From Pseudomonadota bacterium (GTDB lineage: Bacteria > Pseudomonadota > Alphaproteobacteria > Rhizobiales > Beijerinckiaceae): a stretch of DNA of 8,096 nt. The stretch is from NCBI GenBank assembly GCA_023386115.1, contig JAEWKL010000101.1, positions 1 to 8,096 on the forward strand. Reading direction: 5' to 3'. Below the pieces are notes generated by a model. That model saw only the letters and a program-made list of their open reading frames with translations, made no database searches and was not told the DNA's origin. Each line of letters opens with the position of its first letter. Position 1 is the first letter of the stretch. Of this stretch, positions 5,881 to 8,096 are shown piece after piece. The position numbers and the translations under genes are program-made.

Positions 5881-7038
5881 TTATGCAGGGCGCGGCCCTG
5901 CACCCGCCAGAGGGCTCGCCCTCTGGACACCCGAGTTTTTCGCCAGATCCCACTCGGCCAGCACGTCGGGGTCGTGCTCGCCCGGCGGCGGAGCGGGGGG
6001 CAGGCGCCCGAGGCGGGCGAGCGCCCAGACCGCCATGCCGCGCACCAGCGGCGAGGTGTCGTCCAGGAGGCGCCCCGCCTCGCCGGCCAGCCCCTCGTCC
6101 CCCGAATTGCCGATGGCGATCAGCACGTTGCGCAGGAAGCGATCGCGCCCGGTGCGCTTGATCGGCGTGCCGGCGAAGCGCCTGCGGAACGCCGCATCGT
6201 CGAGCCGGGCCAGATCCGCGAGGGGCGGGGCCGCCAGATCCTCGCGGGCCGTCAGCCGCGCCTCCCGGGTCGCCGTCGCGAACTTGTTCCAGGGGCAGAC
6301 CGCCAGGCAATCGTCGCAGCCGAAGACCCGGTTGCCCATCGGCACCCGGAATTCCGGCGGGATCGGCCCCGCATGCTCGATCGTCAGGTAGGCGAGGCAG
6401 CGCCTGGCATCGAGCTGGTAGGGGGCCGGGAAGGCGTCGGTCGGGCAGGCGTCGAGGCAGCGCCGGCAGCGGCCGCAATGGTCGTCCTCGGGCGTGTCGG
6501 CCGGCAACTCGACGGTGGTGTAGAGGGCGCCGAGCAGCAGCCAGTTGCCGAAATCCCGCGACAGCAGCACGCTGTGCTTGCCCTGCCAGCCTAAGCCCGC
6601 GGCGGCCGCGAGCGGCTTCTCCATCACCGGCGCGGTATCGACGAAGACCTTGACCGCGGCACCGGCCTTGGCCGCGAAGGCGCCACCCAATTCCTTCAGC
6701 TTGCCCTTGATCACGTCGTGATAGTCGCGCCGCCGCGCATAGACGGCGATCGACCCGCGCACGGGATCCTGGAGCGTCGCGAGCGGGTCGCCGTCCGGCC
6801 CGGCATTGACGCCGAGCATCACGATGCTGCGCACCTCCGGCCACAGTCGCGCCGGATCGGCCCTCTCCCCCGTCCGCTCCTCCATCCAGGCCATGCCGCC
6901 ATGGTGCGAGGCGGCGAGCCAGGCGGCCAGGCGCCCGGGGAGAGCCGGCACCGCGTCGGGCCGGGTGATCGCCAGGGTGTCGAAGCCCAAGGCCCGGGCG
7001 CGGGTGTCCAGGAAGTGGCGCAGGGCGTGAGGGGTCAG
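5881..7038 (-). CDS. queG: tRNA epoxyqueuosine(34) reductase QueG, probable CTG start
   Basis: QueG performs the last step of queuosine synthesis, the cobalamin-dependent reduction of epoxyqueuosine at position 34 of tRNAs with GUN anticodons. From the CTG at 7038 the protein has 385 residues (E. coli about 379). VFVDTAPVMEK places the catalytic aspartate at residue 134, the family numbering. Two 4Fe-4S clusters are ligated by HCGRCRRCLDACP (C188, C191, C194, C198) and by RRCLAYLTIEH plus FGCDDCLAVCPW (C214, C241, C244, C248). A HEAT-like C-terminal domain (RNVLIAIGNSGDEGL onward) follows. No ATG, GTG or TTG lies at the expected N-terminus. CTG-ACC-CCT would give MTPHALRHFLDTRARALGF and overlaps the TGA of the upstream gene by four bases (CTGA). 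Upstream starts such as 7164 would merely read the GST gene out of frame. The last ~15 residues (RASPLAGAGPRPA region) come from palindromic repeats. Confidence 0.9.
   Translation of the reverse strand: MTPHALRHFLDTRARALGFDTLAITRPDAVPALPGRLAAWLAASHHGGMAWMEERTGERADPARLWPEVRSIVMLGVNAGPDGDPLATLQDPVRGSIAVYARRRDYHDVIKGKLKELGGAFAAKAGAAVKVFVDTAPVMEKPLAAAAGLGWQGKHSVLLSRDFGNWLLLGALYTTVELPADTPEDDHCGRCRRCLDACPTDAFPAPYQLDARRCLAYLTIEHAGPIPPEFRVPMGNRVFGCDDCLAVCPWNKFATATREARLTAREDLAAPPLADLARLDDAAFRRRFAGTPIKRTGRDRFLRNVLIAIGNSGDEGLAGEAGRLLDDTSPLVRGMAVWALARLGRLPPAPPPGEHDPDVLAEWDLAKNSGVQRASPLAGAGPRPA
5884..5926. repeat. Pair of palindromic repeats forming the 3' end of queG
   Basis: Two perfect hairpins lie back to back: TGCAGGGC-GCG-GCCCTGCA (5884-5902) and CCAGAGGGC-TC-GCCCTCTGG (5907-5926), with stems of 8 and 9 bp. 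They start directly beside the TAA stop of queG (5881-5883) and are translated as its C-terminal tail. From memory, similar paired hairpins are common between genes in Methylobacterium and relatives, which suggests a dispersed repeat that has been absorbed into the coding region. They might also act on the mRNA between queG and the downstream gene. A T5 run at 5936-5940 is too far away for a plus-strand terminator. Confidence 0.7.
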
Positions 7039-7727
7039 AAGTCCAGATCCGCGTAATGATCGGCCGGCGCCATCCCGGCCACCCGGTCGGCGAGCAGGCC
7101 GCGGAAGGAGGGGCGCGACTTCACCCGCGCGTACCAGTTCCGCGCCATCTCGTCCTCGTCCCACGGCACGTCGCCGAGATAGTCGACGCAGGACAGATGC
7201 GCCGCCGCCGCGAGATCCGCATAGGTCAATTGGCTGCCCGCCAGCCAGTTCCGCCGCGAGATCAGGTAGCCGATATATTTCAGGTGATAGCGCACGTTGC
7301 TGCGTGCCGCCCGGATCGCGTTCATGTCCGGTGGGCCGCCGCCGTGCTGCGAGGTCATGAAGCGCTTGTGGATCTTCTCGGTGACGAGGTAGCCGGTCAC
7401 CTCCTGGTCGAACTTCTGCAGGAACCAGTCGAGCAGGCGGCGCACCTCGACCCGGGCGGCGGGAGATTCCGGCAGGAGCCGGAGCCCGCTCAGGCCCAAT
7501 CCCCGCGTCTCGTCGAGGTATTCGGCGATGACGGCGGCGCCCGGCACGGCGAGCCCGCCTTCCTCGACCAGCACCGGGGTGGTGCCGGCCGGGTTCATCA
7601 TCAAAAAATCCTCCCGGCGTTCCCAGGGGCGTTCTTCGACGAGGTGGGGCTCCATGCCCATCTCGGCCATGATCAGGCGCACGAAGCGGGAATGCGGGCA
7701 GAACGAGGAGTGATGGAGCGTCGCCAT
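7035..7727 (-). CDS. fzlA: Glutathione S-transferase-fold protein, probable FzlA (FtsZ-associated cell-division factor)
   Basis: The 230-residue protein has an N-terminal thioredoxin-like domain (MATLHHSSFCPHSRFVRLIMAEMGMEPHLVEERPW; the SSFCPHSR turn spans residues 7-14). PAGTTPVLVEEGGLAVPGAAVIAEYLDE is the GST glutathione-site region. The all-helical C-terminal domain has LDWFLQKFDQEVTGYLVTEKIHKR and LTYADLAAAAHLSCVDYLGDVPWDE. The ELVEERPWE-like stretch, the length of about 230 and the acidic C-terminal tail HYADLDF are what I recall for FzlA of Caulobacter and rhizobia. That protein binds FtsZ and promotes constriction rather than conjugating glutathione. It is the first gene of the operon with queG, which overlaps its stop by four bases. 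The ATG at 7727 keeps the first beta strand intact; no clear SD is seen. A plain GST of unknown substrate is the alternative. Confidence 0.75.
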   Translation of the reverse strand: MATLHHSSFCPHSRFVRLIMAEMGMEPHLVEERPWERREDFLMMNPAGTTPVLVEEGGLAVPGAAVIAEYLDETRGLGLSGLRLLPESPAARVEVRRLLDWFLQKFDQEVTGYLVTEKIHKRFMTSQHGGGPPDMNAIRAARSNVRYHLKYIGYLISRRNWLAGSQLTYADLAAAAHLSCVDYLGDVPWDEDEMARNWYARVKSRPSFRGLLADRVAGMAPADHYADLDF

Positions 7728-8096
7728 GCGGGGCCGTTTCGCGCTTCGTCTGTTGGCTGGCCTTGAAGGTCGGCTCGCGGTGGGTCGTATGCGTCAGGCT
7801 TGACCCGAACGTGTTTAACGTCCGGTCACCGATTCATAGATAACTTTCGGCATCCTTAACACGGGTGGCGGGTGCTGGTAACCGAGCCTCAACCCTGCCG
7901 GTGCATGACTCGCGCACGACGCTCGAGCCGCCGGCACGCCACTCATCACAGAGCTGCACCACAGACTTGCCACAGAGCTGGCGCCGTACCGGCGGACACG
8001 ACGCGGGTGCGGCACGGAGCCGGGCCCCGTTTCTTCATCCCCGCCGGACGCGGTCGCCACCCCCCCCCGCGCGCCCAAGAGCACACCGCAAGAGAA
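7728..8096. other. Region without a convincing gene, probable promoter region of the fzlA-queG-SDR operon
   Basis: No frame here shows the strong third-position GC bias of the neighbours. The stretch 7811-7862 is clearly poorer in GC (TTTAAC, TTCATAGATAACTTT, CCTTAAC) and is the most likely promoter area for the minus-strand operon. I could not identify a firm -35/-10 pair. Farther right are three CACAGA copies (from 7947, 7960 and 7971; the first and third extend to CACAGAGCTG) and a run of nine C at 8060-8068. A gene beyond the right edge, perhaps divergent, could also be controlled from here. Confidence 0.35.
8060..8068. repeat. Homopolymer run of nine C
   Basis: A single C run of nine bases lies in the non-coding right end. 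Runs of this length are prone to replication slippage and sequencing error. It has no visible gene to switch inside the window. Confidence 0.6.

Noticed and set aside
5846..6844. Upstream extension of the SDR reading frame, making a 611-codon protein
   Set aside because: It overlaps queG out of frame. The Rossmann motif starts right at the ATG at 5845.
7039..7164. Upstream start for queG at 7164
   Set aside because: It would read 42 codons out of frame inside the fzlA-like gene, giving an Arg/Gly-rich stretch unlike any QueG N-terminus, and would displace the catalytic Asp from its usual position.
7940..7980. Possible DnaA boxes around the CACAGA repeats
   Set aside because: The best match to TTATCCACA is only about six of nine bases, and no A/T-rich unwinding region or dnaA/parAB-type gene is adjacent.
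7815..8084. Minus-strand 89-codon frame in the right intergenic region
   Set aside because: Third-position GC falls sharply in its second half, it crosses the nine-C run and the A/T-rich promoter-like patch, it has no clear SD, and no recognisable motif appears.

Overview
The window looks like chromosomal DNA from a very GC-rich alphaproteobacterium, most likely Hyphomicrobiales/Methylobacterium-like. The basis is codon usage (third positions almost all G or C), the protein families present, an FzlA-like glutathione-transferase-fold protein encoded next to queG, and two kinds of intergenic palindromic repeat of a style I associate with these genomes. The genus is an inference from style; I ran no search.

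Left part (1-2842, minus strand): an operon for the branched-chain 2-oxo acid dehydrogenase complex. In transcription order it holds a candidate 62-residue small gene (2830-2642), E1 alpha (bkdA1), E1 beta (bkdA2) and the lipoyl domain of E2 (bkdB), which runs off the left edge. The junctions are tight (1 and 3 bases). The E3 gene, if present, would lie beyond base 1. A divergent Lrp/AsnC-family regulator resembling BkdR starts at 2930 and is the obvious candidate regulator. It is followed, on the same strand, by a periplasmic binding protein of the branched-chain amino acid (LivK) type without its permease or ATPase genes. Together these suggest a module for taking up branched-chain amino acids and oxidising their keto acids to acyl-CoA.

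Middle (4730-5008): a convergent intergenic region occupied mostly by a roughly 153-base nested inverted repeat, probably a non-autonomous palindromic element.

Right part (5009-7727, minus strand): a second operon, in transcription order fzlA-like GST-fold gene, queG (epoxyqueuosine reductase) and an atypical SDR/NAD-dependent epimerase-like gene. queG appears to start at a CTG codon that overlaps the TGA stop of the GST gene. Its last ~15 codons are made of two back-to-back palindromes. The last 369 bases (7728-8096) hold no convincing gene; they probably include the promoter of this operon, plus a 9-C homopolymer and short repeats.

I see no CRISPR array, tRNA, rRNA, transposase, phage or defence gene, and no evidence for a wholly new system. 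The points most worth checking are the small gene ahead of bkdA1, the CTG start of queG, the palindromes built into the queG 3' end, and a leader stem that could mask the ribosome-binding site of the binding-protein gene.
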